Source: Enterobacter sp. SA187
Lineage (GTDB): Bacteria > Pseudomonadota > Gammaproteobacteria > Enterobacterales > Enterobacteriaceae
Length of the DNA stretch: 64,000 bases
Direction of reading: 5' to 3'
Assembly (NCBI RefSeq): GCF_001888805.2
Contig: NZ_CP019113.1
Span: 682,001-746,000, forward strand
Of this stretch, positions 21,022 to 31,689 are shown piece after piece. The notes below the pieces were generated by a model, which had not been told where the DNA came from, ran no database searches, and worked only from the letters and a program-made list of their open reading frames with translations. The number at the start of each line of letters is the position of its first letter. Position 1 is the first letter of the stretch. The position numbers were made by a program, and so were the translations under genes.

Positions 21022-21039
21022 GAAAAATATGCGAATTAA

Positions 21040-21186
<147 letters not shown>

Positions 21187-22518
21187 TTAGCGGCCATAGC
21201 CTTTAAGGTTCGCCTTCTTCAATGCAGACTCGTACTGACTGGACATCATCAGAGTTTGCACTTGAGCCATAAAGTCCATAATCACAACAACAACGATAAG
21301 CAGTGAGGTCCCACCAAAGTAGAACGGTACTTTCATTGCGTCACGCATGAACTCCGGGATCAGGCAGATAAAAGTAATATAGAGCGCGCCGACCAGGGTC
21401 AGACGTGTCATTACTTTATCGATATACTTCGCCGTTTGCTCTCCCGGACGAATTCCTGGTACAAATGCACCGGACTTCTTCAGGTTATCTGCTGTTTCTC
21501 GCGGGTTGAAAACCAACGCCGTATAGAAGAAACAGAAGAAGATGATTGCAGACGCATAGAGTAACACATAAAGCGGTTGCCCTGGCTGCAAATACAGCGA
21601 AATTGTTGTCAGCCAGTTCCAACCGGTACCGCCCCCGAACCATGACGCGATGGTCGCCGGGAACAGAATAATGCTGGAAGCGAAGATTGCCGGGATAACC
21701 CCTGCCATATTCACTTTCAACGGTAAATGTGTGCTCTGTGCAGCATAGACACGACGACCCTGCTGACGTTTCGCGTAGTTTACCACAATGCGGCGTTGAC
21801 CACGTTCAACGAAAACAACAAAGAACGTCACTGCAAATACTAATACTGCAACCAACAGCAACAGGAGGAAGTGCAGGTCGCCTTGACGCGCTTGCTCGAT
21901 CGTATGGGCAATGGCTGGCGGGAGTCCCGCAACGATACCAGCGAAGATAATGATTGAGATACCGTTACCGATACCGCGTTCAGTGATCTGTTCGCCGAGC
22001 CACATCAGGAACATGGTTCCTGTGACCAGACTTACAACAGCAGCGAAATAGAATGCAAAGCCTGGATTGATTACCAGACCTTGCATACCAGGCATATTCG
22101 GCAGACCGGTAGCAATACCGATCGACTGGAATATCGCCAACACCAGAGTACCGTAGCGGGTGTACTGGCTGATCTTACGACGACCAGACTCCCCTTCTTT
22201 CTTCATTTCTGCGAGGGTCGGGTGAACGACCGTCAACAGCTGGATAATAATCGACGCCGAAATATACGGCATGATACCCAGAGCAAAGATTGAAGCACGG
22301 CTGAGTGCACCACCAGAGAACATGTTAAACATTTCAATGATGGTGCCTCGCTGTTGTTCAAGCAGTTTGGCAAGTACAGTGGCATCAATACCAGGGATCG
22401 GAATGAAAGAGCCAATGCGGAACACAATCAGCGCGCCGATTACAAACAGCAGTCTGCGTTTCAGCTCGCCTAAGCCACCTTTGGCACTTTGAAAATCTAA
22501 TCCCGGTTGTTTAGCCAT
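21187..22518 (-). CDS. secY: Protein translocase subunit SecY
   Basis: Central channel of the Sec translocon; it exports pre-proteins with SecA and inserts membrane proteins with the ribosome. The 443-aa protein has ten hydrophobic segments, the plug region after TM1 (FIPIPGIDATVLAKLLEQQR), and conserved cytoplasmic loops including NPRETADNLKKSGAFVPGIR. Length equals E. coli SecY. It is placed between rplO and rpmJ in the spc operon, which couples translocon supply to ribosome synthesis. Both chitinases and the T2SS secretin of this window depend on it. Confidence 0.98.
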   Translation of the reverse strand: MAKQPGLDFQSAKGGLGELKRRLLFVIGALIVFRIGSFIPIPGIDATVLAKLLEQQRGTIIEMFNMFSGGALSRASIFALGIMPYISASIIIQLLTVVHPTLAEMKKEGESGRRKISQYTRYGTLVLAIFQSIGIATGLPNMPGMQGLVINPGFAFYFAAVVSLVTGTMFLMWLGEQITERGIGNGISIIIFAGIVAGLPPAIAHTIEQARQGDLHFLLLLLVAVLVFAVTFFVVFVERGQRRIVVNYAKRQQGRRVYAAQSTHLPLKVNMAGVIPAIFASSIILFPATIASWFGGGTGWNWLTTISLYLQPGQPLYVLLYASAIIFFCFFYTALVFNPRETADNLKKSGAFVPGIRPGEQTAKYIDKVMTRLTLVGALYITFICLIPEFMRDAMKVPFYFGGTSLLIVVVVIMDFMAQVQTLMMSSQYESALKKANLKGYGR

Positions 22519-22525
22519 CTGCTAC

Positions 22526-22960
22526 TTATTCCTCGATTTTACCGCCAGCAGCTTCGATAGCAGCACGAGCGCCCTTAGAAACACGCAGGCCACGAACAGT
22601 TACCGGAGTTGAAACTTCACCAGCCAGGATCACTTTCGCGAACTCGATCTGGATACCGATAATGTTTGCTGCTTTCAGCGTATTCAGGTCTACAACGCCG
22701 CCTTCTACTTTAGCCAGATCGGACAGACGAACTTCTGCCGTGATCATCGCTTTACGAGAAGTGAAGCCGAACTTCGGCAGACGACGGTACAGAGGCATCT
22801 GACCACCCTCGAAACCACGACGTACGCCACCACCAGAACGAGAGTTCTGACCTTTGTGACCACGACCGCCGGTTTTACCGAGGCCAGAACCGATACCACG
22901 ACCAAGGCGTTTACCCGCCTTCTTAGAGCCTTCGGCCGGAGACAGAGTATTTAAACGCAT
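22526..22960 (-). CDS. rplO: 50S ribosomal protein L15
   Basis: A 144-aa late-assembly protein binding 23S rRNA. It has the Gly/Arg-rich N-terminal extension (KKAGKRLGRGIGSGLGKTGG) followed by a globular domain. The gene lies 7 bp before secY and 3 bp after rpmD in the spc operon. Confidence 0.97.
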   Translation of the reverse strand: MRLNTLSPAEGSKKAGKRLGRGIGSGLGKTGGRGHKGQNSRSGGGVRRGFEGGQMPLYRRLPKFGFTSRKAMITAEVRLSDLAKVEGGVVDLNTLKAANIIGIQIEFAKVILAGEVSTPVTVRGLRVSKGARAAIEAAGGKIEE

Positions 22961-22963
22961 CTC

Positions 22964-23143
22964 TTACTCCTCAACTTTAACCATGAAGGAAACCGCGTTG
23001 ACCATACCACGAACAGCGGGAGTATCCTCGCGCTCAACGGTATGACCAATACGACGCAGACCCAGGCCAAGCAGCGTTGCCTTGTGTTTCGGCAGACGAC
23101 CGATTGCACTGCGGGTTTGAGTGATTTTAATAGTCTTTGCCAT
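22964..23143 (-). CDS. rpmD: 50S ribosomal protein L30
   Basis: A 59-aa ribosomal protein ([20 protein letters not shown]). I chose the ATG at 23143, which matches the E. coli N-terminus; an in-frame ATG two codons upstream (23149) would overlap the ribosome site and the rpsE stop. It is tightly packed between rpsE and rplO. Confidence 0.95.
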
Positions 23144-23149
23144 GGTCAA

Positions 23150-23650
23150 TTACCCCAGAATTTCTTCAACGGATTTACCACGCTTGGCAGCGACCATTTC
23201 TGGAGAATTCATATTTTCCAGGCCATCAATAGTTGCACGAACCACGTTGATCGGGTTGGTGGAACCATATGCTTTAGCCAGAACGTTATGAACTCCAGCG
23301 ACTTCCAGAACGGCGCGCATTGCACCACCGGCAATAATACCGGTACCTTCTGAAGCCGGCTGCATGAATACACGAGAACCCGTGTGAACACCTTTAACCG
23401 GGTGCTGCAGGGTGCCGTGGTTCAGCGCGACGTTAATCATATTGCGACGGGCTTTTTCCATCGCTTTCTGGATCGCTGCTGGAACTTCACGCGCTTTACC
23501 GTAACCAAAACCAACGCGACCGTTACCATCGCCAACAACAGTCAGAGCTGTGAAGGAGAAAATACGACCACCTTTAACGGTTTTAGATACGCGGTTAACC
23601 GCGATCAGCTTTTCCTGCAGTTCGCCAGCCTGTTTTTCGATGTGAGCCAT
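23150..23650 (-). CDS. rpsE: 30S ribosomal protein S5
   Basis: A 166-aa protein at the mRNA entry channel, involved in decoding fidelity and helicase activity. The N-terminal double-stranded-RNA-binding-like domain includes RVSKTVKGGRIFSFTALTVV, the loop where spectinomycin-resistance changes are known; the residues appear wild type. It lies between rplR and rpmD in the spc operon. Confidence 0.97.
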   Translation of the reverse strand: MAHIEKQAGELQEKLIAVNRVSKTVKGGRIFSFTALTVVGDGNGRVGFGYGKAREVPAAIQKAMEKARRNMINVALNHGTLQHPVKGVHTGSRVFMQPASEGTGIIAGGAMRAVLEVAGVHNVLAKAYGSTNPINVVRATIDGLENMNSPEMVAAKRGKSVEEILG

Positions 23651-23664
23651 CTTACACCTCTACC

Positions 23665-24027
<363 letters not shown>

Positions 24028-24561
24028 TTACTTCTTCTTAGCCTCTTTGGTACGCACGACTTCGTCGGCGTAACGAACACCCTTGCCTTTATAAGGCTCA
24101 GGACGACGGTAGGCGCGCAGATCCGCTGCAACCTGACCGATCAGCTGTTTATCAGCGCCTTTCAGCACGATTTCAGTCTGAGTCGGACATTCTGCGGTGA
24201 TCCCCGCTGGCAGCTGATGGTCTACAGGATGCGAGAAACCCAGAGACAGGTTTACTGCATTGCCTTTAACCGCTGCGCGATAACCTACACCAACCAGCTG
24301 CAGCTTCTTAGTGAAGCCTTCGGTAACACCGATAACCATTGAGTTCAGCAGGGCACGCGCGGTACCAGCCTGAGCCCATCCATCCACGAAACCAGCACGC
24401 GGACCGAAGGTCAGAGCATTATCTGCATGATTCACTTCAACAGCATCGTTGAGAGTACGAGTCAGCTCGCCGTTTTTACCTTTGATCGTAATAACCTGAC
24501 CGTTGATTTTTACATCAACGCCGGCAGGAACAACGACCGGTGCTTTAGCAACACGAGACAT
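24028..24561 (-). CDS. rplF: 50S ribosomal protein L6
   Basis: A 177-aa protein with two RNA-recognition-like folds, near the factor-binding centre. It begins MSRVAKAPVVVPAGVDVKIN and has the C-terminal signature PEPYKGKGVRYADEVV. It is in the spc operon between rpsH and rplR. Confidence 0.97.
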   Translation of the reverse strand: MSRVAKAPVVVPAGVDVKINGQVITIKGKNGELTRTLNDAVEVNHADNALTFGPRAGFVDGWAQAGTARALLNSMVIGVTEGFTKKLQLVGVGYRAAVKGNAVNLSLGFSHPVDHQLPAGITAECPTQTEIVLKGADKQLIGQVAADLRAYRRPEPYKGKGVRYADEVVRTKEAKKK

Positions 24562-24573
24562 TTTTTCCTCCGA

Positions 24574-24966
24574 TTAGGCTACGTAGCAGATAATTTCGCC
24601 ACCAAGACCAGCCTGGCGCGCTGCACGATCAGTCATAACACCTTTAGAGGTAGAAACAACTGCGATACCCATGCCGGCCATAACCTTCGGCAGCTCATCT
24701 TTTTTCTTATAGATGCGCAGACCTGGGCGGCTGACACGCTGAATGCTTTCTACAACAGCTTTACCCTGGAAATACTTAAGAGTCAGTTCCAGTTCCGGCT
24801 TGGTGTCGCCTTCAACTTTAAATTCTTCAATAAAACCTTCTTCCTTCAGCACGTTGGCGATTGCCACTTTCAGCTTGGAGGAAGGCATGGTGACCGCAAC
24901 TTTGTTCGCGGCCTGACCGTTACGGATACGGGTCAGCATATCCGCGATCGGATCTTGCATGCTCAT
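24574..24966 (-). CDS. rpsH: 30S ribosomal protein S8
   Basis: A 130-aa primary 16S-binding protein. In E. coli it is the translational repressor of the spc operon, binding mRNA at the rplX-rplE junction. The sequence has the N-terminal MSMQDPIADMLTRIRNGQAA and the C-terminal signature TSKGVMTDRAARQAGLGGEI. Confidence 0.97.
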   Translation of the reverse strand: MSMQDPIADMLTRIRNGQAANKVAVTMPSSKLKVAIANVLKEEGFIEEFKVEGDTKPELELTLKYFQGKAVVESIQRVSRPGLRIYKKKDELPKVMAGMGIAVVSTSKGVMTDRAARQAGLGGEIICYVA

Positions 24967-24999
24967 CTGTCTTTACTCCCGTGATTCAATTGGTGACAA

Positions 25000-25305
25000 T
25001 TACCAGCTAGCCTTTTTCAGACCCGGAATTTCACCGCGCATAGCGGCTTCACGGACCTTAATACGGCTCAACCCGAACTTCCGCAGGAAAGCGTGCGGAC
25101 GACCAGTTTGACGGCAGCGGTTACGCTGACGAGACGGGCTGGAATCACGCGGCAGAGTCTGCAGCTTCAGAACTGCATTCCAACGATCTTCGTCGGTTGC
25201 GTTCACATCAGAGATGATAGCTTTCAGTTCAGCGCGTTTAGCGAAGAATTTATCAGCTAAAGCTACGCGTTTTACTTCGCGTGCTTTCATTGATTGCTTA
25301 GCCAT
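25000..25305 (-). CDS. rpsN: 30S ribosomal protein S14
   Basis: A 101-aa head protein of the 30S subunit. This is the long, zinc-independent (C-) form: the region RDSSPSRQRNRCRQTGRPHA has lost the CXXC pairs of the short form. The C-terminal FLRKFGLSRIKVREAAMRGE is the family signature. It lies in the spc operon between rplE and rpsH. Confidence 0.97.
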   Translation of the reverse strand: MAKQSMKAREVKRVALADKFFAKRAELKAIISDVNATDEDRWNAVLKLQTLPRDSSPSRQRNRCRQTGRPHAFLRKFGLSRIKVREAAMRGEIPGLKKASW

Positions 25306-25319
25306 TCAGTAACCCTACC

Positions 25320-25859
25320 TTACTTGCGGAACGGGAAGTCAAAGGCAGCCAGCAGAGCACGGCCTTCTTCATCAGATTTCGCAGTAGTGGTAATGGTAAT
25401 ATCCAAACCACGGACGCGATCGACTTTGTCGTAATCGATTTCTGGGAAGATGATCTGCTCACGGACACCCATGCTGTAGTTACCACGACCGTCGAAAGAC
25501 TTAGCGGACAAGCCACGGAAGTCACGGATACGCGGTACAGCAATAGTGATCAGGCGCTCAAAGAACTCCCACATGCGTTCGCCACGCAGAGTTACTTTAC
25601 AGCCGATCGGATAGCCCTGACGGATTTTGAAGCCTGCAACAGATTTGCGTGCTTTGGTGATAAACGGTTTTTGACCGGAGATTGCTGCCAGGTCAGCTGC
25701 TGCGTTATCCAGCAGTTTCTTGTCAGCGATCGCTTCACCAACACCCATGTTCAGGGTGATCTTCTCGACCCGAGGGACTTGCATGACAGAATTGTAGCTA
25801 AACTCAGTCATGAGTTTTTTAACTACTTCGTCTTTGTAGTAATCATGCAGTTTCGCCAT
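25320..25859 (-). CDS. rplE: 50S ribosomal protein L5
   Basis: A 179-aa protein that binds 5S rRNA and contacts P-site tRNA from the central protuberance. It begins MAKLHDYYKDEVVKKLMTEF and has the conserved LTLRGERMWEFFERLI-type region. The ribosome site and start region overlap the S8 operator known in E. coli. Confidence 0.97.
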   Translation of the reverse strand: MAKLHDYYKDEVVKKLMTEFSYNSVMQVPRVEKITLNMGVGEAIADKKLLDNAAADLAAISGQKPFITKARKSVAGFKIRQGYPIGCKVTLRGERMWEFFERLITIAVPRIRDFRGLSAKSFDGRGNYSMGVREQIIFPEIDYDKVDRVRGLDITITTTAKSDEEGRALLAAFDFPFRK

Positions 25860-25873
25860 CGTACTACTCCAAA

Positions 25874-26188
25874 TTACTTGATAGTTTCGCTGTTAGACTT
25901 GAAGAAACGGACTTTTTTGCCGTCTTCGAATCTAAAGCCTACACGGTCAGCCTTGCCGGTTGCCGCATTGAAGATAGCAAGGTTAGAGATCTGAATAGCT
26001 GCTTCTTTCTCTACGATGCCGCCTGGTTGGTTCAGAGCCGGAACCGGCTTCTGGTGTTTCTTAACCAGGTTGATACCTTCAACGATGACCTTGCCGGAAG
26101 ACAGGACATTTTTTACTTTACCGCGCTTACCTTTATCTTTACCGGTTAACACGATAACTTCGTCATCACGACGGATTTTAGCTGCCAT
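25874..26188 (-). CDS. rplX: 50S ribosomal protein L24
   Basis: A 104-aa assembly-initiator protein near the exit tunnel. It has the KOW motif DDEVIVLTGKDKGKRGKVKN near the N-terminus. It lies between rplN and rplE in the spc operon. Confidence 0.97.
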   Translation of the reverse strand: MAAKIRRDDEVIVLTGKDKGKRGKVKNVLSSGKVIVEGINLVKKHQKPVPALNQPGGIVEKEAAIQISNLAIFNAATGKADRVGFRFEDGKKVRFFKSNSETIK

Positions 26189-26198
26189 GATTCGCTCC

Positions 26199-26570
26199 TT
26201 AGAGTACTTCTGGTGCCAGAGAGATAATTTTCATGAACTTTTCAGTACGAAGTTCACGAGTTACCGGCCCAAAAATACGCGTACCGATAGGCTGCTCACT
26301 GTTATTGTTTAAAATAACGCATGCATTACCATCGAAGCGAATGACAGAACCGTCCGGGCGACGAACACCCTTCCTGGTGCGCACCACTACCGCCTTCAGC
26401 ACATCACCTTTTTTGACCTTACCACGCGGAATTGCTTCTTTGATGGTGATCTTGATGATGTCGCCTACGCCTGCGTAGCGACGGTGCGAGCCACCCAGAA
26501 CCTTGATACACATTACGCGACGTGCACCGGAGTTGTCGGCGACGGTCAGCATAGTCTGTTCTTGGATCAT
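26199..26570 (-). CDS. rplN: 50S ribosomal protein L14
   Basis: A 123-aa protein at the subunit interface. It begins MIQEQTMLTVADNSGARRVM and has the signature GDVLKAVVVRTRKGVRRPDG. It is the first gene of the spc operon, downstream of the spc promoter. Confidence 0.97.
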   Translation of the reverse strand: MIQEQTMLTVADNSGARRVMCIKVLGGSHRRYAGVGDIIKITIKEAIPRGKVKKGDVLKAVVVRTRKGVRRPDGSVIRFDGNACVILNNNSEQPIGTRIFGPVTRELRTEKFMKIISLAPEVL

Positions 26571-26650
26571 TTCAGTGCTCCGCTAATGTCAACTACTACT
26601 TTGGGACCCAAATCTCGGGTCGTTAAAAAGCCCCATATCGGGGGCGCGGC

Positions 26651-26656
26651 ATTATA
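26651..26656 (-). promoter_or_regulatory. spc operon promoter (-10 box)
   Basis: On the minus strand the intergenic region between rpsQ and rplN has a consensus TATAAT (26651-26656) followed by a GC-rich discriminator (GCCGCGCC). Upstream, AGAAGCGGTGT and the sequence CTACCCATATC match the E. coli spc promoter as I recall it. The -35 is poor, so only the -10 is marked. Confidence 0.75.
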
Positions 26657-26679
26657 ACACCGCTTCTTAGATATGGGTA

Positions 26680-26713
26680 GAAAAAATAAACGGCCCATTT
26701 CTGGACCGTTTAT
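26680..26713 (-). terminator. S10 operon terminator
   Basis: An 8-bp stem ATAAACGG (26686-26693) with CCGTTTAT (26706-26713), extendable inwards, followed on the minus strand by a run of T. It lies 20 bp after the rpsQ stop and just upstream of the spc promoter. Confidence 0.7.
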
Positions 26714-26733
26714 CGTTGAGAACGCGTACTGTA

Positions 26734-26988
26734 TTACAGAATCGCTTTCTCTACAACGCGAACCAGCGTCCAGGACTTAGTCTTGGACAGCGGACGGCAT
26801 TCGCGGATTTCAACCACGTCACCAGTACCGCATTCGTTGTTCTCGTCATGTACGTGCAGTTTGGTCGTACGCTTGATGAATTTACCGTAGATCGGGTGTT
26901 TCACAAAACGTTCGATAGCAACAACGATGGATTTCTCCATTTTATCGCTAACAACGCGACCTTGCAGAGTACGGATTTTATCGGTCAT
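26734..26988 (-). CDS. rpsQ: 30S ribosomal protein S17
   Basis: An 84-aa OB-fold protein of the 30S body, needed early in assembly. It begins [20 protein letters not shown] and has KLHVHDENNECGTGDVVEI. It overlaps rpmC by 1 bp (TAATG-type junction) and is the last gene of the S10 operon. Confidence 0.97.
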   Translation of the reverse strand: MTDKIRTLQGRVVSDKMEKSIVVAIERFVKHPIYGKFIKRTTKLHVHDENNECGTGDVVEIRECRPLSKTKSWTLVRVVEKAIL

Positions 26989-27179
26989 TACGCACCCGCC
27001 TTCTCAGTCAGTAAAGTCTTAACGCGTGCGACATCACGACGCACTTGCTTCAACAGGTGAGACTGTTGCAGCTGGCCACTGGCTGCCTGCATACGCAGGT
27101 TGAACTGCTCACGCAGCAGGTTCAGCAGCTCGGTGTTCAGCTCTTCAACACTCTTCTCACGCAGCTCTTTTGCTTTCAT
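26988..27179 (-). CDS. rpmC: 50S ribosomal protein L29
   Basis: A 63-aa two-helix protein at the exit tunnel, part of the docking site for trigger factor and SRP. The sequence [20 protein letters not shown] is typical. Stop and start codons overlap with rplP and rpsQ by 1 bp each, implying coupled translation. Confidence 0.97.
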
Positions 27180-27589
27180 TACATCACCGTCTTAGTTACA
27201 AAGGTGGTTTTAATCGGCAGTTTCGCTGCTGCCAGCTTGAATGCTTCACGGGCCAGCTCTTCAGACACACCGTCCATTTCGTACAGGACTTTACCTGGCT
27301 GAATCAAGGCAACCCAATACTCCACGTTACCTTTACCTTTACCCATACGCACTTCGAGCGGCTTTTCGGTGATCGGTTTGTCCGGGAATACACGGATCCA
27401 GATCTTACCTTGACGCTTAACTGCACGGGTCATAGCACGACGTGCTGCTTCGATCTGACGTGCAGTCAGACGACCACGGCCAACAGCTTTCAGACCGAAA
27501 GTGCCGAAGCTAACATCCGTACCCTGCGCCAGACCACGGTTGCGGCCTTTGTGCACTTTACGGAATTTTGTACGCTTTGGTTGTAACAT
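27179..27589 (-). CDS. rplP: 50S ribosomal protein L16
   Basis: A 136-aa protein near the A site that positions tRNA. It begins [20 protein letters not shown] and contains the family signature [20 protein letters not shown], including the Arg81-type region that is hydroxylated in E. coli by RoxA. It lies between rpsC and rpmC. Confidence 0.97.
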
Positions 27590-27601
27590 CAGCGACGCTC
27601 C

Positions 27602-28653
<1,052 letters not shown>

Positions 28654-28666
28654 CTCTTCCTCCTAC

Positions 28667-28945
28667 TTATTTCTTCTTGGCTTTTTTATCAGCCGCGTGA
28701 CCGCGATAAGTACGTGTCGGTGCAAATTCACCCAGTTTGTGACCGACCATTTCGTCGGAAACAAATACCGGAACGTGCTGACGACCATTATGGACAGCGA
28801 TGGTCAAACCGATCATGTTTGGAAAGATCGTTGAACGACGGGACCAAGTGCGCAGGGGCTTCTTGTCACCGCTTTCCACCGCTTTCTCTACCTTCTTCAG
28901 CAAGTGCAGGTCAATAAAAGGACCTTTCTTGAGAGAACGTGGCAT
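28667..28945 (-). CDS. rpsS: 30S ribosomal protein S19
   Basis: A 92-aa head protein that contacts 23S at bridge B1a. It has the start [20 protein letters not shown] and the signature [16 protein letters not shown]. It is between rplB and rplV. Confidence 0.97.
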
Positions 28946-28961
28946 GGCTTATCCTCTAATA

Positions 28962-29783
28962 TTATTTGCTACGGCGACGTACGATAAATTTATCAGTACG
29001 CTTGTTGCTGCGGGTCTTCTTACCTTTGGTCTGAACGCCCCACGGAGTTACCGGGTGCTTACCAAAGTTACGACCTTCACCACCACCATGTGGGTGATCT
29101 ACCGGGTTCATCGCCGTACCGCGAACGGTAGGACGAACACCACGCCAGCGTGCAGCACCTGCTTTACCCAGAACGCGCAGCATATGCTCAGCATTGCCAA
29201 CTTCGCCCAGAGTTGCGCGGCAGTCAGCTTCAACTTTGCGCATTTCGCCAGAACGCAGACGCAGGGTGACATAAGCACCATCACGAGCAACGATCTGAAC
29301 ATAGGTACCAGCAGAACGCGCCAGCTGACCGCCTTTACCTGGTTTCATTTCTACGTTATGAACGGTAGAACCAACCGGGATATTGCGCATCGGCAGGGTG
29401 TTACCCGCTTTGATAGCAGCATCAACGCCAGACTGAATCTGGTCGCCAGCTTTCAGGCCTTTAGGGGCCAGGATGTAACGGCGTTCGCCGTCTTTGTACA
29501 GAACCAGCGCGATGTTCGCGGAGCGGTTCGGATCGTACTCAAGACGTTCAACAACAGCCGGGATACCGTCTTTGTTGCGTTTGAAGTCAACAATACGATA
29601 AGCCTGCTTATGGCCGCCACCGATGTGACGAGTGGTGATGCGACCATTGTTGTTACGACCACCGGATTTGCTGTTTTTTTCAACCAGCGGAGCAAAAGGT
29701 TTGCCCTTATGCAGCTCAGGGTTAACCACTTTAACAACGTGGCGACGACCCGGAGATGTCGGTTTACACTTAACAACTGCCAT
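28962..29783 (-). CDS. rplB: 50S ribosomal protein L2
   Basis: A 273-aa primary 23S-binding protein needed for subunit association and peptidyl transfer. It contains the universally conserved MNPVDHPHGGGEGRN near the C-terminus (His229-type residue) and starts MAVVKCKPTSPGRRHVVKVV. A 351-codon frame on the opposite strand is a shadow of this gene. Confidence 0.98.
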   Translation of the reverse strand: MAVVKCKPTSPGRRHVVKVVNPELHKGKPFAPLVEKNSKSGGRNNNGRITTRHIGGGHKQAYRIVDFKRNKDGIPAVVERLEYDPNRSANIALVLYKDGERRYILAPKGLKAGDQIQSGVDAAIKAGNTLPMRNIPVGSTVHNVEMKPGKGGQLARSAGTYVQIVARDGAYVTLRLRSGEMRKVEADCRATLGEVGNAEHMLRVLGKAGAARWRGVRPTVRGTAMNPVDHPHGGGEGRNFGKHPVTPWGVQTKGKKTRSNKRTDKFIVRRRSK

Positions 29784-29800
29784 TGTATTACTCCTCCGAC

Positions 29801-30103
29801 TTACTCAGCGCCGCCAACGAAGTCCAGGTTCTGGCCTTCTTTCAGGGTGACGTAAGCTTTTTTCCAGTCGCTACGACGACCGATACGCTGTCCGTGACGT
29901 TTAACTTTCCCTTTAACTACCAGGGTGTTAACGACTTCGACTTCGACTTCAAACAGTTTCTGCACAGCAGCTTTGATTTCTGCTTTGGTCGCGTCTTTAC
30001 CAACTTTGAGAACGATGGTATTGGTTTTTTCCATCGCAGTAGACGCTTTTTCAGAAACGTGCGGCGCACGAAGCACCTTCAGCAGACGTTCTTCACGAAT
30101 CAT
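29801..30103 (-). CDS. rplW: 50S ribosomal protein L23
   Basis: A 100-aa protein at the exit site, the main docking point for trigger factor and SRP. It starts MIREERLLKVLRAPHVSEKA with the conserved Glu of VSEKA. The start overlaps the end of rplD by 4 bp. Confidence 0.97.
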   Translation of the reverse strand: MIREERLLKVLRAPHVSEKASTAMEKTNTIVLKVGKDATKAEIKAAVQKLFEVEVEVVNTLVVKGKVKRHGQRIGRRSDWKKAYVTLKEGQNLDFVGGAE

Positions 30104-30705
30104 GCCAGCATCTCCTCAACTTGCTTAACAGCATCAGCAGTCATTACGACTTTGTCGAAGGCGATCAGGCTAACCGGGTCGATACCTGCTGCGTCACGTA
30201 CGTCAACCTTGTGCAGGTTACGTGCGGCCAGGAACAGGTTCTCGTCCAGCTCACCGGTGATGATCAGCACATCTTCCAGAGCCATGTCTTTCAGTTTCTG
30301 AGCCAGCAGCTTAGTTTTAGGCGCTTCTACAGAGAACTGCTCGACAACGATCAGACGATCCTGACGTACCAGTTCGGACAGAATGCTTTTCAGCGCGCCG
30401 CGGTACATCTTTTTGTTAACTTTTTGACTGTGGTCCTGCGGACGCGCAGCGAAGGTTACGCCACCGGAACGCCAGATCGGGCTCTTAACAGAACCAGAAC
30501 GCGCACGGCCAGTACCTTTCTGACGCCACGGTTTTTTACCAGAACCGGTTACTTCAGCACGGGTCTTCTGAGCACGAGTACCCTGACGAGCCCCAGCTGC
30601 GTAAGCAACTACAACCTGGTGTACCAGCGCTTCGTTGAAATCACGACCGAAGGTAGTTTCGGAAACAGTCAGCGCGCTCTGCGCGTCTTTCAATACTAAT
30701 TCCAT
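30100..30705 (-). CDS. rplD: 50S ribosomal protein L4
   Basis: A 201-aa protein that lines the exit tunnel and, in E. coli, represses the S10 operon by both attenuation and translational control. It contains KKPWRQKGTGRARSGSVKSP, the tunnel loop where erythromycin-resistance changes occur, with the wild-type Lys63-type residue. It overlaps rplW by 4 bp. Confidence 0.97.
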   Translation of the reverse strand: MELVLKDAQSALTVSETTFGRDFNEALVHQVVVAYAAGARQGTRAQKTRAEVTGSGKKPWRQKGTGRARSGSVKSPIWRSGGVTFAARPQDHSQKVNKKMYRGALKSILSELVRQDRLIVVEQFSVEAPKTKLLAQKLKDMALEDVLIITGELDENLFLAARNLHKVDVRDAAGIDPVSLIAFDKVVMTADAVKQVEEMLA

Positions 30706-30715
30706 TGCTATCTCC

Positions 30716-31345
30716 TCACGCCTTCACAGCTGGTTTAACGATCAGGTCGCTACCGGTTGCACCCGGGACAGCACCTTTAACCAGCAGCAGGTTGCGCTCA
30801 GCGTCAACGCGTACTACGTCCAGGCTCTGAACAGTTACACGTTCGTTACCCAGCTGACCTGCCATTTTCTTGCCTTTGAACACTTTGCCCGGAGTCTGGT
30901 TCTGACCGATAGAACCCGGAACGCGGTGAGACAAGGAGTTACCGTGGGTAGCGTCCTGGGTACGGAAGTTCCAGCGCTTAACGGTACCAGCAAAACCTTT
31001 ACCTTTAGAGGTACCGGTTACGTCAACTTTTTTAACTTCAGCAAACAGCTCAACGCTAATGTCCTGGCCTACAGAGAATTCTTCACCGTCAGCAAGACGG
31101 AATTCCCACAGACCACGGCCAGCTTCTACGCCAGCTTTAGCGAAGTGACCCGCTTCAGGCTTGGTGACGCGGTTAGCTTTTTTAGCACCGGTGGTTACCT
31201 GAACAGCACGGTAGCCGTCGTTAGCCAGGTCTTTAACCTGAGTCACGCGGTTTGCTTCTACTTCGATTACGGTTACTGGGATAGAGACGCCATCTTCAGT
31301 GAAGATGCGGGTCATACCCACTTTTTTACCGACTAAACCAATCAT
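30716..31345 (-). CDS. rplC: 50S ribosomal protein L3
   Basis: A 209-aa early assembly protein that reaches the peptidyl transferase centre. It has the signature FRTQDATHGNSLSHRVPGSI, including the Gln150-type residue methylated by PrmB in E. coli. It lies between rpsJ and rplD in the S10 operon. Confidence 0.97.
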   Translation of the reverse strand: MIGLVGKKVGMTRIFTEDGVSIPVTVIEVEANRVTQVKDLANDGYRAVQVTTGAKKANRVTKPEAGHFAKAGVEAGRGLWEFRLADGEEFSVGQDISVELFAEVKKVDVTGTSKGKGFAGTVKRWNFRTQDATHGNSLSHRVPGSIGQNQTPGKVFKGKKMAGQLGNERVTVQSLDVVRVDAERNLLLVKGAVPGATGSDLIVKPAVKA

Positions 31346-31377
31346 TGTATCAACCTCTCAATCGCTCGATGACCTGA

Positions 31378-31689
31378 TTAACCCAGGCTGATCTGCACGT
31401 CTACACCGGCAGCCAGGTCCAGACGCATCAGAGCATCAACGGTTTTCTCGGTTGGCTCAACGATGTCAACCAGACGCTTGTGAGTGCGAATTTCGTACTG
31501 ATCGCGCGCATCTTTGTTAACGTGCGGAGAGATCAGAACGGTAAAGCGCTCTTTGCGGGTCGGCAGCGGGATCGGACCACGGACCTGCGCACCAGTGCGC
31601 TTGGCAGTCTCGACGATTTCCGCGGTTGATTGATCGATCAGACGATGATCAAACGCTTTAAGACGGATACGGATTCTTTGGTTCTGCAT
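31378..31689 (-). CDS. rpsJ: 30S ribosomal protein S10 (NusE)
   Basis: A 103-aa protein of the 30S head which, with NusB, also binds boxA and mediates rRNA antitermination, so it serves the rRNA operon earlier in this window. It starts [20 protein letters not shown] and has [20 protein letters not shown]. It is the first gene of the S10 operon, behind a leader of about 165 nt. Confidence 0.98.

Noticed and set aside
30100..30705. Antibiotic-resistance changes in L4, L22, S5, S12 or EF-Tu
   Set aside because: The loops and residues examined (S12 Lys43 and Lys88, the L4 and L22 tunnel loops, the S5 spectinomycin loop) look wild type.
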